From the NCBI GenBank assembly GCA_900544255.1, contig UQUM01000009.1, forward strand, positions 1-64,000: 64,000 nt of DNA. Reading direction: 5' to 3'. Every line of letters begins with the position of its first letter. Position 1 is the stretch's first letter. The notes below the pieces were generated by a model that saw nothing but the letters and a program-made list of their open reading frames with translations, had not been told where the DNA came from and did no database searches. A program made the position numbers and the translations under genes. Positions 1 to 8,686 of this stretch are shown piece by piece. This DNA comes from an uncultured Sutterella sp. (GTDB lineage Bacteria; Pseudomonadota; Gammaproteobacteria; Burkholderiales; Burkholderiaceae_F).

Positions 1-16
1 AAGGCCGTCATAAGAA

Positions 17-1330
17 ATGGAGAACACCGCACATACTTCGCCTGATTTCGCAGGCATCACCCTCGAAAAGATACTGGAGTCCTCGAACTTGAATGTTGCC
101 CTTAAAAAGGTGGAATCCAACAAAGGGGCTCCCGGTGTGGATGGGATGAAAACGGACGAACTCCGGCAATACATCACTGACCACCCCGGCGAATTGAGAC
201 GGGTGTTGCTGGATGGGACGTATCGCCCCAAGCCGGTGAAACGGGTAACCATACCAAAATCGGAGCCTGGAAAGTTCAGAGAATTAGGAATACCGACAGT
301 CATTGATCGACTGGTGCAACAAGCAGTACTCCAAGTATTGAACCTCTACTACGACACCACCTTTTCGACGTCAAGTTACGGCTTTCGACCCTTCCGAGAC
401 TGCAAAGATGCCGTTTTGCACTGCATCCGACAGACAGACGTGGGAAAAGTGTGGGCAGTGGATGTTGATCTGGAAAAGTTCTTTGACACGGTGAACCACA
501 GCCGACTCATCAGGAAGCTGTCAACCCGTATAAGAGATCCTCGGGTCATATCCCTTATCCACAGGATGTTGAAGTCTGGAATAGATACCGGAAACGGTGT
601 CGTAGACTCGACCGTAGGTCTGATGCAAGGAGGTCCTCTGTCGCCACTCCTGGCGAACATCTATCTTGATGAGCTGGATAAAGAGTTGGAAAAACGAGGA
701 CATAGTTTCGCCCGCTATGCAGACGATCTGATCGTCCTGTGCAGCAGTAAACGGGCGGCGGAAAGGACGTTGAGGAGCCTGACGAAATTACTGGAAGGAC
801 GAATGCTTCTGAAGGTGAATCAGACGAAATCCGGCGTAAGCTACATCACACGCGGCGTCAAGTTTTTGGGGTTCGGGTTTTATCGGAACACCAAAATAAA
901 ACGCATCGTTCCTTCCGTGCACTGGAAGTCAAAAGTCAGTTTCATAAACGAAGTGCGGGAAGTCCTGAGCCGAAACAGGAAAGGCAGTATCGAGCACATC
1001 AAAAAGGAACTGAAGGAAAAGCTTGTCGGCTGGAATGTCTACTTTAAGTGGGCTTCCTATGAAACGTGGTTGAAGCAGACCGACCAATGGATTCGCCGCC
1101 GAATTAGACAGCTCTTGTGGAAATGCTGGAAGAAGGTGCGAACCCGATACAAGGCATTGCGCAAGCTGGGGTGCTCTCACGAGACAGCTCATATATGGGC
1201 GAACTCGAGGAAGGCCTATTGGCACATAGCGAATTCTCAAATCTTGGCGACAACGCTTACCAACGATTTTCTGAAATCGAAAGGTTGGACGTGGTTGGCA
1301 CTCTCGTACCGACCATTTGAATGGAAGTAA
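17..1330 (+). CDS. ltrA: Group II intron reverse transcriptase/maturase
   Basis: This 437-residue protein copies the spliced intron RNA into DNA at a target site and assists splicing. The RT fingers/palm run over roughly residues 35-300, with GAPGVDGM, a GFRPFRDC block, LMQGGPLSPLLANIYLDELD and the catalytic YADD at about residue 233. A maturase (X) region follows around 310-380, with a WIRRRIRQ segment and a WANSRKAYWHIANS tail. No HNH endonuclease domain follows, so it is an endonuclease-lacking type, which usually uses existing nicks or replication forks. The reading frame is intact, so the element may be active. It would be expressed within the intron transcript. Confidence 0.93.
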   Translation: MENTAHTSPDFAGITLEKILESSNLNVALKKVESNKGAPGVDGMKTDELRQYITDHPGELRRVLLDGTYRPKPVKRVTIPKSEPGKFRELGIPTVIDRLVQQAVLQVLNLYYDTTFSTSSYGFRPFRDCKDAVLHCIRQTDVGKVWAVDVDLEKFFDTVNHSRLIRKLSTRIRDPRVISLIHRMLKSGIDTGNGVVDSTVGLMQGGPLSPLLANIYLDELDKELEKRGHSFARYADDLIVLCSSKRAAERTLRSLTKLLEGRMLLKVNQTKSGVSYITRGVKFLGFGFYRNTKIKRIVPSVHWKSKVSFINEVREVLSRNRKGSIEHIKKELKEKLVGWNVYFKWASYETWLKQTDQWIRRRIRQLLWKCWKKVRTRYKALRKLGCSHETAHIWANSRKAYWHIANSQILATTLTNDFLKSKGWTWLALSYRPFEWK

Positions 1331-1334
1331 AACA

Positions 1335-1432
1335 TTGAAAACCGCCGTAAAAGCAACCGAAAGGTTGTCCTACGGATCCGTACGGGCGGTGGTGTGAGAG
1401 GAGGCGGCCGGTAACGGCTCCGCCTACTCGAT
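1335..1432 (+). ncRNA. Group II intron domain V/VI region
   Basis: Downstream of the RT stop lies AACCGCCGTA, then a CAACCGAAAGGTTG hairpin, then TACGGGCGGTGGTGTGAGAGG split over 1380-1402, and a GGCGG...CCGCC hairpin ending in CTACTCGAT. The complementary CCGCC/GGCGG arms and the GGTGTGAGAGG box match the catalytic domain V and branch-point domain VI of RT-bearing introns. The branch-point adenosine is probably the A of CTACTCG near 1426. The exact pairing is my inference and was not folded. Confidence 0.7.
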
Positions 1433-1522
1433 TATGCCCGGCAGCCGTGAAAACTGCGAAAGATAGTAGGTACATCGGCTAAAATCTCTAGATTCGCCTC
1501 TATTTCCGAAAGGACACCAAAG

Positions 1523-2575
1523 ATGCTCTACGAAGCGGCCCGCGCCTGTTTGTTCCGTATGCAGCCCGAGACGGCTCACGCCGTCATCATGGATAACCTC
1601 GACTGGGCGGTGGGATTGGGTCTCACCAAACTCGTGACGGGGAAGAAAGTCTGCGATCCCGTCAAGGTGATGGGGTTGACGTTCCCCAACGCCGTGGGGT
1701 TGGCGGCCGGCATGGATAAGCTCGGGGCTCACGTGACGAGTCTCGGGAGTTTGGGGTTCGGGCACATCGAAGTAGGGACGATTACGCCGTACCCGCAGCC
1801 CGGGAACGCCAAACCGCGTTTGTGGCGTCTGATTCCGGCTCAGGGCATCATCAACCACATGGGGTTCAATAACTGTGGTACCGACAAGGCGGCAGCGAAC
1901 CTCGTGAGTGCCGACAAGTACCGTGCTGAAGGCGGCATCCTCGGGATCAATATCGGTAAGCAGAATACGACGCCGTTATCGGGTGCTTTGGCTGATTACG
2001 TTTTCTGCATGGAAAAACTCTACGAGAAGGCGGATTACCTCGCCATCGACATTTCCTGCCCCAATACGCCGGAACTGACGAATCTGCAGGGCGGTAACGA
2101 ATTGACGGGGTTGCTCGCCGGAATTGCCGACGCCCGCAAGAAGCTCTCCGACAAGACGGGGCGTTATGTACCCATTACGGTTAAGATCGGTCCTGATTTG
2201 GACGATCCGGCGATTTTGTCCGCAGCCGACGCCTTCGTGAAGTACGGAATGGACGCGGTGACGGCGACGAATACGACGCTCTCGCGCAAGGGCGTGGAAA
2301 ACCTCGCTACCGAAGAGAAGGTGGGCGGTTTGTCGGGACTGCCGCTCTTTGAGCGTTCGACGGCCGTCGTAAAACTCCTGGCGGATCATCTGCAGGGGGC
2401 GCTTCCCATCATTGCTTCGGGGGGCGTCATGACGCCTGAGACCGCGGTCGCCAAGATGGACGCCGGGGCGATGCTTGTGCAGATTTATTCGGGCTTTATT
2501 TACAGCGGCCCCGCTCTCGTGTCGTCGGCCGCTCAGGCGATTGCCGACTGGCGTGTAATGCACCCGGCGGCGTAA
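1523..2575 (+). CDS. pyrD: Dihydroorotate dehydrogenase (quinone), class 2
   Basis: PyrD oxidises dihydroorotate to orotate in pyrimidine synthesis, passing electrons to membrane quinone. The 350-residue length fits class 2 enzymes. Recognisable blocks are NAVGLAAGMDKLG (FMN site), GFGHIEVGTITPYPQPGN, NHMGFNNCG, the substrate loop with ISCPNTPEL, and the phosphate-binding end with IIASGGVMTPE and LVQIYSGFIYSGP. The N-terminal helical extension that attaches class 2 enzymes to the membrane is present (residues 1-40). It is transcribed downstream of the group II intron, about 90 bases after the predicted splice site, so readthrough from the intron could affect it. Confidence 0.97.
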   Translation: MLYEAARACLFRMQPETAHAVIMDNLDWAVGLGLTKLVTGKKVCDPVKVMGLTFPNAVGLAAGMDKLGAHVTSLGSLGFGHIEVGTITPYPQPGNAKPRLWRLIPAQGIINHMGFNNCGTDKAAANLVSADKYRAEGGILGINIGKQNTTPLSGALADYVFCMEKLYEKADYLAIDISCPNTPELTNLQGGNELTGLLAGIADARKKLSDKTGRYVPITVKIGPDLDDPAILSAADAFVKYGMDAVTATNTTLSRKGVENLATEEKVGGLSGLPLFERSTAVVKLLADHLQGALPIIASGGVMTPETAVAKMDAGAMLVQIYSGFIYSGPALVSSAAQAIADWRVMHPAA

Positions 2576-2695
2576 ATTCTTCAGAAACGGGGCGTTTTCA
2601 TCCTGAGCTAATGCTGACCCAGTATGTTTCGCCCTGTCAGACGGTTTCAGGGGGGGGGAGCCTCCCCGGAAACGAGCGTAGTAGAGGAGATTGTT

Positions 2696-3037
2696 GTGAC
2701 GAAAGACGACTGCATTTTCTGCAAGATCGGCAAGGGAGAAATTCCTGCCAAGGCGATTTACGAAGACGACGACGTCATTGCCTTTAATGACATCAATCCG
2801 AAGGCGCCGGTACATTTTTTGATTATTCCGAAGGCGCATATCACGTCTTTGGCGGATGCGACGCCGGCCGATACGCCGCTCTTGGGTAAAATGTTGGCGC
2901 TCGTGCCGGTCTTGGCGAAAAAGGCCGGTTGCGAAAACGGTTTCCGCACGGTGATCAATACCGGCCGCGACGGCGGTCAGGAAGTGCCTCACCTGCATAT
3001 TCACGTCCTGGGCGGCCCTCAGCCCTGGAAGAAGTAA
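2696..3037 (+). CDS. HIT-family hydrolase (HinT-like)
   Basis: This is a small histidine-triad nucleotide-binding protein, about 113 residues, of the HinT type that hydrolyses adenosine phosphoramidates. The signature HLHIHVLGG is near the C-terminus. The N-terminal CIFCKIGKGEIPA and the DINPKAPVHFLIIPK block are also typical. I chose the GTG at 2696 because AGGAGA lies 5 bases before it and the family begins at this point; an upstream ATG at 2624 would add 24 unrelated residues. It leads into tatABC, an order common in betaproteobacteria. A run of nine G (2650-2658) lies 37 bases upstream of the start. Confidence 0.92.
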   Translation: MTKDDCIFCKIGKGEIPAKAIYEDDDVIAFNDINPKAPVHFLIIPKAHITSLADATPADTPLLGKMLALVPVLAKKAGCENGFRTVINTGRDGGQEVPHLHIHVLGGPQPWKK

Positions 3038-3079
3038 TACAACAATCAACCAAGCGGCCTCAGGCCGAGGAGTAAAAAA

Positions 3080-3307
3080 ATGGGTTCCCTTTCGATTGGG
3101 CATTGGCTCATCGTTCTCGCGATCGTTGTGCTCGTTTTCGGCACCGGAAAACTGAAGAACATGGGTAAGGACCTGGGCGGCGCCATCAAGGGCTTTAAGG
3201 AAGGCATGAAGGAAGGCGACGGTGCGGCTGCGGCTCCGAAGCAGGTTGCCGAAGAAAAGAAGGCCGACGTCGTTGACGCCAAGGCCGTCGAAAAGAAAGA
3301 AGCGTAA
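3080..3307 (+). CDS. tatA: Sec-independent translocase subunit TatA
   Basis: TatA multimers form the size-adjustable pore of the twin-arginine pathway, which exports folded proteins across the inner membrane. The 75-residue protein has the expected single N-terminal transmembrane helix (about residues 4-22, [20 protein letters not shown]), the conserved [24 protein letters not shown] amphipathic helix (split here at GKDLGG), and a charged Ala/Lys-rich tail. It is followed at short distances by tatB and tatC, so one operon is likely. AGGAG sits about eight bases before the ATG. Confidence 0.97.
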   Translation: MGSLSIGHWLIVLAIVVLVFGTGKLKNMGKDLGGAIKGFKEGMKEGDGAAAAPKQVAEEKKADVVDAKAVEKKEA

Positions 3308-3404
3308 TTCTTTCCCTTTAGGTTGATGAAGAGACTGCGTGGGGCAAACCTTCACGCGGTTTCTCTTTGTGAACTCTTTTTTCCCCGCATTAGGTGTAGG
3401 TGTC

Positions 3405-4040
3405 ATGTTTGATTTCGGGATGACGGAACTGATGGTCATCGGCGCGGTGGCGCTTGTGGTGCTGGGGCCGGAAAAACTCCCCGTCGTGGCGCGTACCGCG
3501 GGGGAGTGGATCGGTAAGGCGCAGCGCCTCGTCGCTCAGGTAAAGGGCGACATTGAGCGCGAAGCGGAATTGTCTGAATTGAAAAAGATTCAGGAAGAAG
3601 CCAAAAGCGTTGCCGACGACATTACAAAAACGGTGAAGGGCGAAGCCGACGCGATCGAGGGCGAAATGAAGTCGCTTGAAAACGACGTCAACGCCGTTGC
3701 GAAATCCGCGGAAGCCGACTTTCAGTCGACGACGGCCGCGGCCGAGCCCAAATACAAGGAATTGTCCGACACCGAACCCAATCCCGCGTTTACCAATGTC
3801 GGGGAAGCGGCGTCTTCGGCGGCGGACGATTTCTACAGTTGGTACGGGGACGATCCGTCCAACAATTCCACTTCGCACGTCTTTGAGAAGCGCTACAAAC
3901 CCGGCCCCAGCATTGATGAACTGGCCGAGCAGTTGGAGCGCCTCAAGGCCGAAATCGGCGACCGCTCGCCGCAGTTGGGCGGCAATGCCCGCCGTTATGC
4001 ATCCCGCGCCCGCTCCAACCGCGTGCGCATCTACCGTTAA
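3405..4040 (+). CDS. tatB: Sec-independent translocase subunit TatB
   Basis: TatB works with TatC to recognise twin-arginine signal peptides. The protein begins [20 protein letters not shown], with the transmembrane helix at about residues 6-22, then the [15 protein letters not shown] hinge and amphipathic helix that separate TatB from TatA. At 211 residues it has a long acidic, coiled-coil-prone tail (about 60-130) and a poorly conserved end. I chose the ATG at 3405 because the family starts MFDFG; an upstream in-frame start would add 22 residues. It lies between tatA and tatC. Confidence 0.95.
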   Translation: MFDFGMTELMVIGAVALVVLGPEKLPVVARTAGEWIGKAQRLVAQVKGDIEREAELSELKKIQEEAKSVADDITKTVKGEADAIEGEMKSLENDVNAVAKSAEADFQSTTAAAEPKYKELSDTEPNPAFTNVGEAASSAADDFYSWYGDDPSNNSTSHVFEKRYKPGPSIDELAEQLERLKAEIGDRSPQLGGNARRYASRARSNRVRIYR

Positions 4041-4049
4041 ATTCCTGCC

Positions 4050-4841
4050 ATGGCCAAGAATTCAAACGACACGCCGGAACTGGAGGGGCCGGAAGACCCC
4101 GCCAATGAGCAGCCTTTGGTGTCGCATCTCATTGAATTGAGAAACCGCACTGTCCGGGCCTGCCTTTCGATCATCGTCGTCTTTGCGGGGTTGTCCCCCT
4201 TCATGAAGGAAATCTTTGACTACTTGTCAAAGCCCTTGATGGTGGCGTTGCCGCAGGGCGTCAAACTTCTGGCAACGGGGGTGGTGGCGCCATTTATGGT
4301 GCCTTTGAAGGTCACGCTTTTCGTGGCTTTCGTGATTGCGCTCCCCTATGAGCTTTATCAACTCTGGGCCTATATTGCGCCCGCGCTCTACCGAAGCGAA
4401 AAGCGGCTTGCGCTTCCTGTCATCATTTCAAGCGTCGTGATGTTTGCACTGGGGATGGCGTACTGCTACTTCATCGTGTTCGGTATGGTGTTTAAGTTCA
4501 TCGCCGGCTTCTCGCCCGATTCGGTGAATTTTGCACCGGATATCGACAGCTACTTCAGCTTCGTGCTCACGATGTTCTTCGCGTTCGGCGTAGCGTTTGA
4601 AACTCCGATCCTCGTGGTGGTCTTAAACCGCGTAGGGGTGGCGAGTTACGAGAAACTCAGAAGGGCTCGACCGTACCTCATTGTCGGCGCCTTTGTGCTC
4701 GCGGCCATCTTTACGCCGCCCGACGTGTTGTCGCAGTTGCTGCTTGCGGTGCCCCTCGTGATTCTTTTTGAAGTGGGGCTGCAGTTCGTGCGTGTTTTCG
4801 GCCGCAGGGACGAACGAAATCCCGACGAGGACGACGAATAA
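4050..4841 (+). CDS. tatC: Sec-independent translocase subunit TatC
   Basis: TatC is the six-helix membrane receptor for twin-arginine signal peptides. The sequence shows the conserved N-terminal SHLIELRNR motif at about residues 25-33, several hydrophobic helices, the FFAFGVAFETPI motif around 175, and a last helix pair ending near residue 245. The length, 263 residues, is normal. It starts nine bases after tatB and ends just before a strong two-way terminator, so it closes the hit-tatABC unit. The C-terminus is acidic and cytoplasmic. Confidence 0.97.
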   Translation: MAKNSNDTPELEGPEDPANEQPLVSHLIELRNRTVRACLSIIVVFAGLSPFMKEIFDYLSKPLMVALPQGVKLLATGVVAPFMVPLKVTLFVAFVIALPYELYQLWAYIAPALYRSEKRLALPVIISSVVMFALGMAYCYFIVFGMVFKFIAGFSPDSVNFAPDIDSYFSFVLTMFFAFGVAFETPILVVVLNRVGVASYEKLRRARPYLIVGAFVLAAIFTPPDVLSQLLLAVPLVILFEVGLQFVRVFGRRDERNPDEDDE

Positions 4842-4851
4842 CGATTTTCTT

Positions 4852-4895
4852 GGCGAAAAAAATCCCGGTTGCGAACGACCGGGATTTTTTTCGCC
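4852..4895. terminator. Bidirectional intrinsic terminator after tatC
   Basis: A perfect 18-base inverted repeat, GGCGAAAAAAATCCCGGT and its complement, surrounds an 8-base loop. The stem carries an A run on one side and a T run on the other, so it can stop transcription of tatABC and also transcription coming from the tRNA side. Confidence 0.9.
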
Positions 4896-4928
4896 CCGAA
4901 TTTTGAAAATCCGGGTAACGGATAAAGT

Positions 4929-4962
4929 AAAACCCTGTTCGGCATCAACCGTAACAGGGTTT
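4929..4962 (-). terminator. Terminator of the tRNA-Lys unit
   Basis: AAACCCTGTT and AACAGGGTTT form a 10-bp stem with a 13-base loop just beyond the 3' end of tRNA-Lys(CTT) on the minus strand. It probably ends the two-tRNA transcript. Confidence 0.75.
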
Positions 4963-4969
4963 CGGAATG

Positions 4970-5045
4970 TGGTGGGAGCGCAGAGACTCGAACTCTGGAC
5001 CGACGGATTAAGAGTCCGCTGCTCTACCAACTGAGCTACGCTCCC
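4970..5045 (-). tRNA. tRNA-Lys (CTT)
   Basis: Read on the minus strand the 76-base gene starts GGGAGCGTAGCTCAG and ends with an encoded CCA. The acceptor arms GGGAGCG/CGCTCCC pair fully. The anticodon loop is CTCTTAA inside a CGGA/TCCG stem, giving anticodon CTT. The T arm has GTTCGAGTC. It is 19 bases downstream of tRNA-Lys(TTT), probably on one transcript. Confidence 0.96.
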
Positions 5046-5064
5046 AGACGATTAATTGATTCTA

Positions 5065-5140
5065 TGGTGGGTCGTGCGAGATTCGAACTCACGACCAACG
5101 GATTAAAAGTCCGCTGCTCTACCGACTGAGCTAACGACCC
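5065..5140 (-). tRNA. tRNA-Lys (TTT)
   Basis: The minus strand gives GGGTCGTTAGCTCAG at the 5' end and an encoded CCA at the 3' end. GGGTCGT pairs with ACGACCC, and the anticodon loop CTTTTAA gives anticodon TTT. With the neighbouring CTT gene both lysine codons are covered. It is first in the two-tRNA unit. Confidence 0.96.
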
Positions 5141-5426
5141 TCGGGAAACCTAACGGTCTTTAACCCCCGTTCCCGTAGAGGAACAATCAATCGAGGTGCG
5201 TATTAGACATGGTTTTTCGGAGGATGTCAAGTCTTTTGCGAAAACTTTTTTGCCGACGCAGGGAGGTGAAAAAGCAAAAATGAAAAGAACCTTGCGGAAA
5301 ATATTGGAAATCCTTGTGCATTTTCCGATGAAAAGTGCTATGGTAAAGAAGACGCGCGGCGAAGGGGAGCTCTTTGTCGCGATTTTCTTTTTCTAAAAGG
5401 ATTCCATTCCCAACCATTTCAATCCC

Positions 5427-6545
5427 ATGCAGCTTTCTCTCGAACCCAAAGCCATCGAAGACGTCTACCGGACGCCTCTCGTGCAGCAGACCGCTTTCTG
5501 GTCTCGTGTTAAGGCGACGCTCGGCATGAAGAGCCGCGCTTTTGAATTCTCCGTACGCAACAGTGACATTTATACAGGGGTGGGCGGTTGGTCCCGCACC
5601 AATGCGGACGTGGTGGTGTTTGCTCAGCAGGTGAACGACGAAGATTGGATTGCCTATATGCCTTACGGGCCGGAGATTGAACCTTCGGAAGAAAATCAAG
5701 GGGTGTTTTTGGAGGAACTCTCCGAAGAACTCCGACGGTTCCTGCCCAAGGGCTGCATTGCACTGCGCTACGATCTCAACTGGCAGTCGCATTGGGTGAC
5801 GGAACAAGATTTTGACGCCGACGGTGAGTGGCGCGGCGGACCCCGGAAGGTCTTCCAGGAGATGCAGTTAAATTTCGGTACCGCCAACGGCAATCTCTTT
5901 AAGTCGCTCACGAACGTACTGCCCGCCGACACCATCGTCGTGGATTTGGCCAAGTCCGAAGAAGACGTGCTGGGGGCGATGAAGGCGAAGACCCGCTACA
6001 ACATCGGGTTGTCGTCGCGACACGGGATCGAGGTGCGGGAGCTGGGATTTTCGGATCTTCCCGTTTGGTATTCGCTCTACACGGAGACGTATCACCGCAA
6101 CGGCCTTCACGTGAATGACCTTCGGTACTTTGAATCGGTCTTTTCGGTGTGGATGAAGCACCAGGATCCCAATGTGACGGTGAAACTTCTCGCCGCCTTC
6201 GACGGGGACGATCCTTTGGCGGCGATATTCCTCATCGTGTCGGCGCATCGTGCTACGTATCTTTACGGGGCGTCGTCTTCAAGGAAACGCAACCTGATGC
6301 CGACGTACGCATTGCAGTTCAAGGCGATGCAGATTGCGCGTGCGGCGGGCTGTACGGAATACGACATGTTCGGCGTCGCGCCGACGTCCGATCCTTCGCA
6401 TCCGATGCATGGCCTCTATAAATTCAAAACAGGGTTCGGCGGCTCGATGTTTCATCAGTTGGGCTGCTGGGATTACCCGTTGGATGAGAAAAAGTACCAC
6501 GCATTTGCGGCGCACGAAATGGGAATGGCGGGGTACTACGCCTGA
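5427..6545 (+). CDS. FemAB-like lipid II aminoacyltransferase family protein
   Basis: This 372-residue protein belongs to the FemABX/GNAT-fold family, which in Gram-positives adds amino acids from aminoacyl-tRNA to the peptidoglycan stem. Support comes from VDLAKSEEDVLGAMKAKTRY at about 170-190 (the l-dl-k...K.r.ni pattern), YLYGASSSRKRNLMPTYALQ at about 275-294, AAGCTEYDMFGVAP, and the end block GLYKFKTGFGGSMFHQLGCW. It is a single gene between the tRNA-Lys pair and recA. A possible promoter, TTGTGC and TATGGT, lies around 5313-5344. Such genes are less usual in betaproteobacteria; the substrate here is unknown, and it could act on another acceptor. Confidence 0.8.
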   Translation: MQLSLEPKAIEDVYRTPLVQQTAFWSRVKATLGMKSRAFEFSVRNSDIYTGVGGWSRTNADVVVFAQQVNDEDWIAYMPYGPEIEPSEENQGVFLEELSEELRRFLPKGCIALRYDLNWQSHWVTEQDFDADGEWRGGPRKVFQEMQLNFGTANGNLFKSLTNVLPADTIVVDLAKSEEDVLGAMKAKTRYNIGLSSRHGIEVRELGFSDLPVWYSLYTETYHRNGLHVNDLRYFESVFSVWMKHQDPNVTVKLLAAFDGDDPLAAIFLIVSAHRATYLYGASSSRKRNLMPTYALQFKAMQIARAAGCTEYDMFGVAPTSDPSHPMHGLYKFKTGFGGSMFHQLGCWDYPLDEKKYHAFAAHEMGMAGYYA

Positions 6546-6595
6546 GGATTCTTTTTCGGCGGACAGACTTCCGTATCACAACCCGCCGGAAAGTC

Positions 6596-6774
6596 CTGTT
6601 TTTTGTAACATCGTCTCAAGTTTTAGGGTTAACCCTAAACAAAATGACCTTTTTTTCCTCGATTTTCCGACGGACTTCAGGCATGATGCACCTTGAAAGA
6701 CGGGGCAGCAAAGTACTTTTAAAAAATGTTTTTTATTGAAAAGTGCTTTTAATCATCACATTAATGATGATAAT
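6596..6774 (+). promoter_or_regulatory. recA upstream region with palindromes
   Basis: The 311 bases between the FemAB-like gene and recA hold no gene but several symmetric elements. CTGT-N8-ACAT at 6596-6611 is one base off the CTGT-N8-ACAG LexA box. TTTAGGGTTAACCCTAAA at 6622-6639 is a perfect 18-bp palindrome. AAAGTACTTTT at 6710-6720 and AAAGTGCTTTT at 6740-6750 are near-palindromic copies 30 bp apart. ATCATC and GATGAT at 6752-6771 form an inverted repeat. Which of these binds LexA or another regulator is not known. Confidence 0.5.
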
Positions 6775-6856
6775 TTTCGGTTTCTTTTGACGCTGAAGCC
6801 GTGAACGCGCCGTCGGATGAGTTTTTCGGACGATACAGCTCCTCAAGGTAACGATC

Positions 6857-8116
6857 ATGGCAGACAAGAAAAAGGATAAGGAACTTCCGAAGGTTGAACG
6901 AATCACCGATAAGGAAGAGCGTAAAAAAGCATTGGCGGCGGCCGTCGCTTTCATCGAAAAAGAATTCGGCAAGGGCGCCATCATGCGTATGACCGACAGC
7001 CAGAAGGTGGAAGACGTCGAAGTCGTGAGCACGGGATCTCTGGGGCTCGATATTGCGTTGGGCGTGGGAGGCTTGCCCCGCGGCCGCGTGGTGGAAATCT
7101 ACGGGCCGGAAAGTTCGGGTAAGACGACCCTCACGCTGCACGTCATCGCTCAGATGCAGAAGATCGGCGGCACCTGCGCTTTCATCGATGCGGAACATGC
7201 GCTTGACGTGCAGTACGCGGAAAAGCTCGGTGTGAAGTTGGACGAACTCTACCTGTCGCAGCCTGACACAGGGGAACAGGCTCTTGAAATCACCGACTCC
7301 CTCGTGCGTTCCGGCGCCGTGGATTTGGTGGTGATCGACTCGGTGGCCGCCTTAACGCCCAAGAACGAGATCGAAGGCGACATGGGTGAAGCGATGCCGG
7401 GCCTGCAGGCTCGCCTGATGAGTCAGGCGCTTCGCAAGTTGACGTCGTCCATTAACCGTTCGAAGACCTTGGTGATCTTCATTAACCAGATTCGTATGAA
7501 GATTGGCGTCACCTACGGCAGTCCTGAAGTGACGGCAGGCGGGAATGCGTTGAAGTTTTACAGCTCCGTGCGTATCGATATCCGTCGCAAGCAGTCTCTC
7601 AAAAAGGGCGATGATGTCTTCGGCTCTGAAACGAAGGTGAAGGTCGTCAAAAACAAGGTGGCGCCTCCCTTTAAGGAAGCGACCTTCGACATCCTCTACG
7701 GTGAAGGCATCTCTTATGAGGGTGAACTTCTTGACATCGGGTCGGACCTCAATATCGTGGATAAGAGCGGTGCTTGGTACGCCTACGAAGGGACGAAGAT
7801 CGGACAGGGCCGCGACAATGCCCGTGCCTGGCTCAGAGAGAACCCCGATAAGGCTTTGGAAATTGAAAACAAGATTCGCGCGATCAAGGGTCTTAAGAAT
7901 AAGACGATGAGCCTTGACGTGCCGAAGGACGCAAAGGCCGCGGCAAAGGACGAAAAGTCCGCGAAGGACGACAAGAAGGCGACAAAGAAACCGGCGGCTA
8001 AGCCCGCCGCGAAGGAAGTCCCGGCGGAAGCCGCGCCCGTGGAAGAAATCGTGCGGGAACCGGTGGAGGATCCCGCTGACGAAACGACGATTGATCCGGC
8101 GGAACTCTACGAATGA
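6857..8116 (+). CDS. recA: Recombinase RecA
   Basis: RecA forms filaments on single-stranded DNA, drives strand exchange and triggers LexA cleavage in the SOS response. The sequence shows an N-terminal polymerisation helix, Walker [10 protein letters not shown] at about 77-85, the [11 protein letters not shown]alker B region, and the [21 protein letters not shown] core. At 419 residues it is longer than the usual 350-360 because of a Lys/Ala/Pro-rich, charged tail from about residue 355. It overlaps recX by four bases, so the two are translationally coupled. Palindromes upstream suggest SOS control. Confidence 0.99.
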   Translation: MADKKKDKELPKVERITDKEERKKALAAAVAFIEKEFGKGAIMRMTDSQKVEDVEVVSTGSLGLDIALGVGGLPRGRVVEIYGPESSGKTTLTLHVIAQMQKIGGTCAFIDAEHALDVQYAEKLGVKLDELYLSQPDTGEQALEITDSLVRSGAVDLVVIDSVAALTPKNEIEGDMGEAMPGLQARLMSQALRKLTSSINRSKTLVIFINQIRMKIGVTYGSPEVTAGGNALKFYSSVRIDIRRKQSLKKGDDVFGSETKVKVVKNKVAPPFKEATFDILYGEGISYEGELLDIGSDLNIVDKSGAWYAYEGTKIGQGRDNARAWLRENPDKALEIENKIRAIKGLKNKTMSLDVPKDAKAAAKDEKSAKDDKKATKKPAAKPAAKEVPAEAAPVEEIVREPVEDPADETTIDPAELYE

Positions 8117-8610
8117 CTTTCGGTGAGAACCGGCGCGAGAAAAAGCCCCGCAGCCTGATGGCGCGGGGCTTGGATGCTCTCGCTCGCCGCGAATACAGTC
8201 GGGATGAGCTTTACCGCAAACTCACGTATTCTCTCACCGAGGACGAGACGCCGGACGATGTGGCGGACGTCATTGCCGACCTCGAAAAGAAGGGGTACCT
8301 GAGTAACGAACGGTATGCCGCGGGGCGTGTGAGAACCCGTGCGATGCGCTATGGAAACCGACGCTTGGCCGCCGAACTGCGGCAGCAGGGCGTGGAAACG
8401 GAAGCGATTGCGGAAGCCTTGGCGGACGCCGAGCCCGAAATCGACCGGGCGCGCGCCGTATGGAACCGAAAGTTCGGTGAGGCTCCGTTGGATTATCATG
8501 AAAAATGTAAGCAGGTGCGTTTTTTGGCCGCCCGTGGGTTTTCCTTTGATATTATCAACAAGGTGCTTGCCGAAGCAGGCGATCGCACTGAGAATATAGA
8601 GGAATGCTGA
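8113..8610 (+). CDS. recX: Regulatory protein RecX
   Basis: RecX binds RecA filaments and limits their growth. The 165-residue protein has the repeated three-helix pattern of the family: [16 protein letters not shown], then [22 protein letters not shown], then a final repeat with [16 protein letters not shown]. The ATG overlaps the recA stop in an ATGA arrangement, the standard recA-recX layout. An intrinsic terminator follows about 20 bases later. Confidence 0.95.
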   Translation: MTFGENRREKKPRSLMARGLDALARREYSRDELYRKLTYSLTEDETPDDVADVIADLEKKGYLSNERYAAGRVRTRAMRYGNRRLAAELRQQGVETEAIAEALADAEPEIDRARAVWNRKFGEAPLDYHEKCKQVRFLAARGFSFDIINKVLAEAGDRTENIEEC

Positions 8611-8631
8611 CGGACGTCATGCCGGAATTAC

Positions 8632-8666
8632 AATGCCTCCGCCTTCGACGACGGGGGCATTTTTTA
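8632..8666 (+). terminator. Terminator after recAX
   Basis: AATGCCTCCG and CGGGGGCATT pair over ten positions (one G-T pair) around a 10-base loop and are followed by TTTTT. It separates recA-recX from the terC-type gene. Confidence 0.8.
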
Positions 8667-8686
8667 ATGCAAAAGGGAGACTAAAC

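Larger units (their letters stand above)
1..1432 (+). mobile_element. Group II intron, 3' part (5' end outside window)
   Basis: The stretch carries an intron-encoded reverse transcriptase followed by about 100 bases of conserved structured RNA. The GTGGTGTGAGAGG box at 1389-1402 and the ending CTACTCGAT at 1424-1432 are typical of the domain V/VI end of bacterial group II introns of this type. I place the 3' splice boundary after base 1432. The 5' RNA domains I-III and the upstream exon lie before the window, so the insertion site cannot be reconstructed. The intron sits just upstream of pyrD in the same direction. Confidence 0.85.

Noticed and set aside
1976..3439. Long 487-codon open frame on the minus strand
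   Set aside because: It lies opposite pyrD, hit and tatA, which are clear by homology. Its Arg/His-rich composition is that of an antisense shadow.
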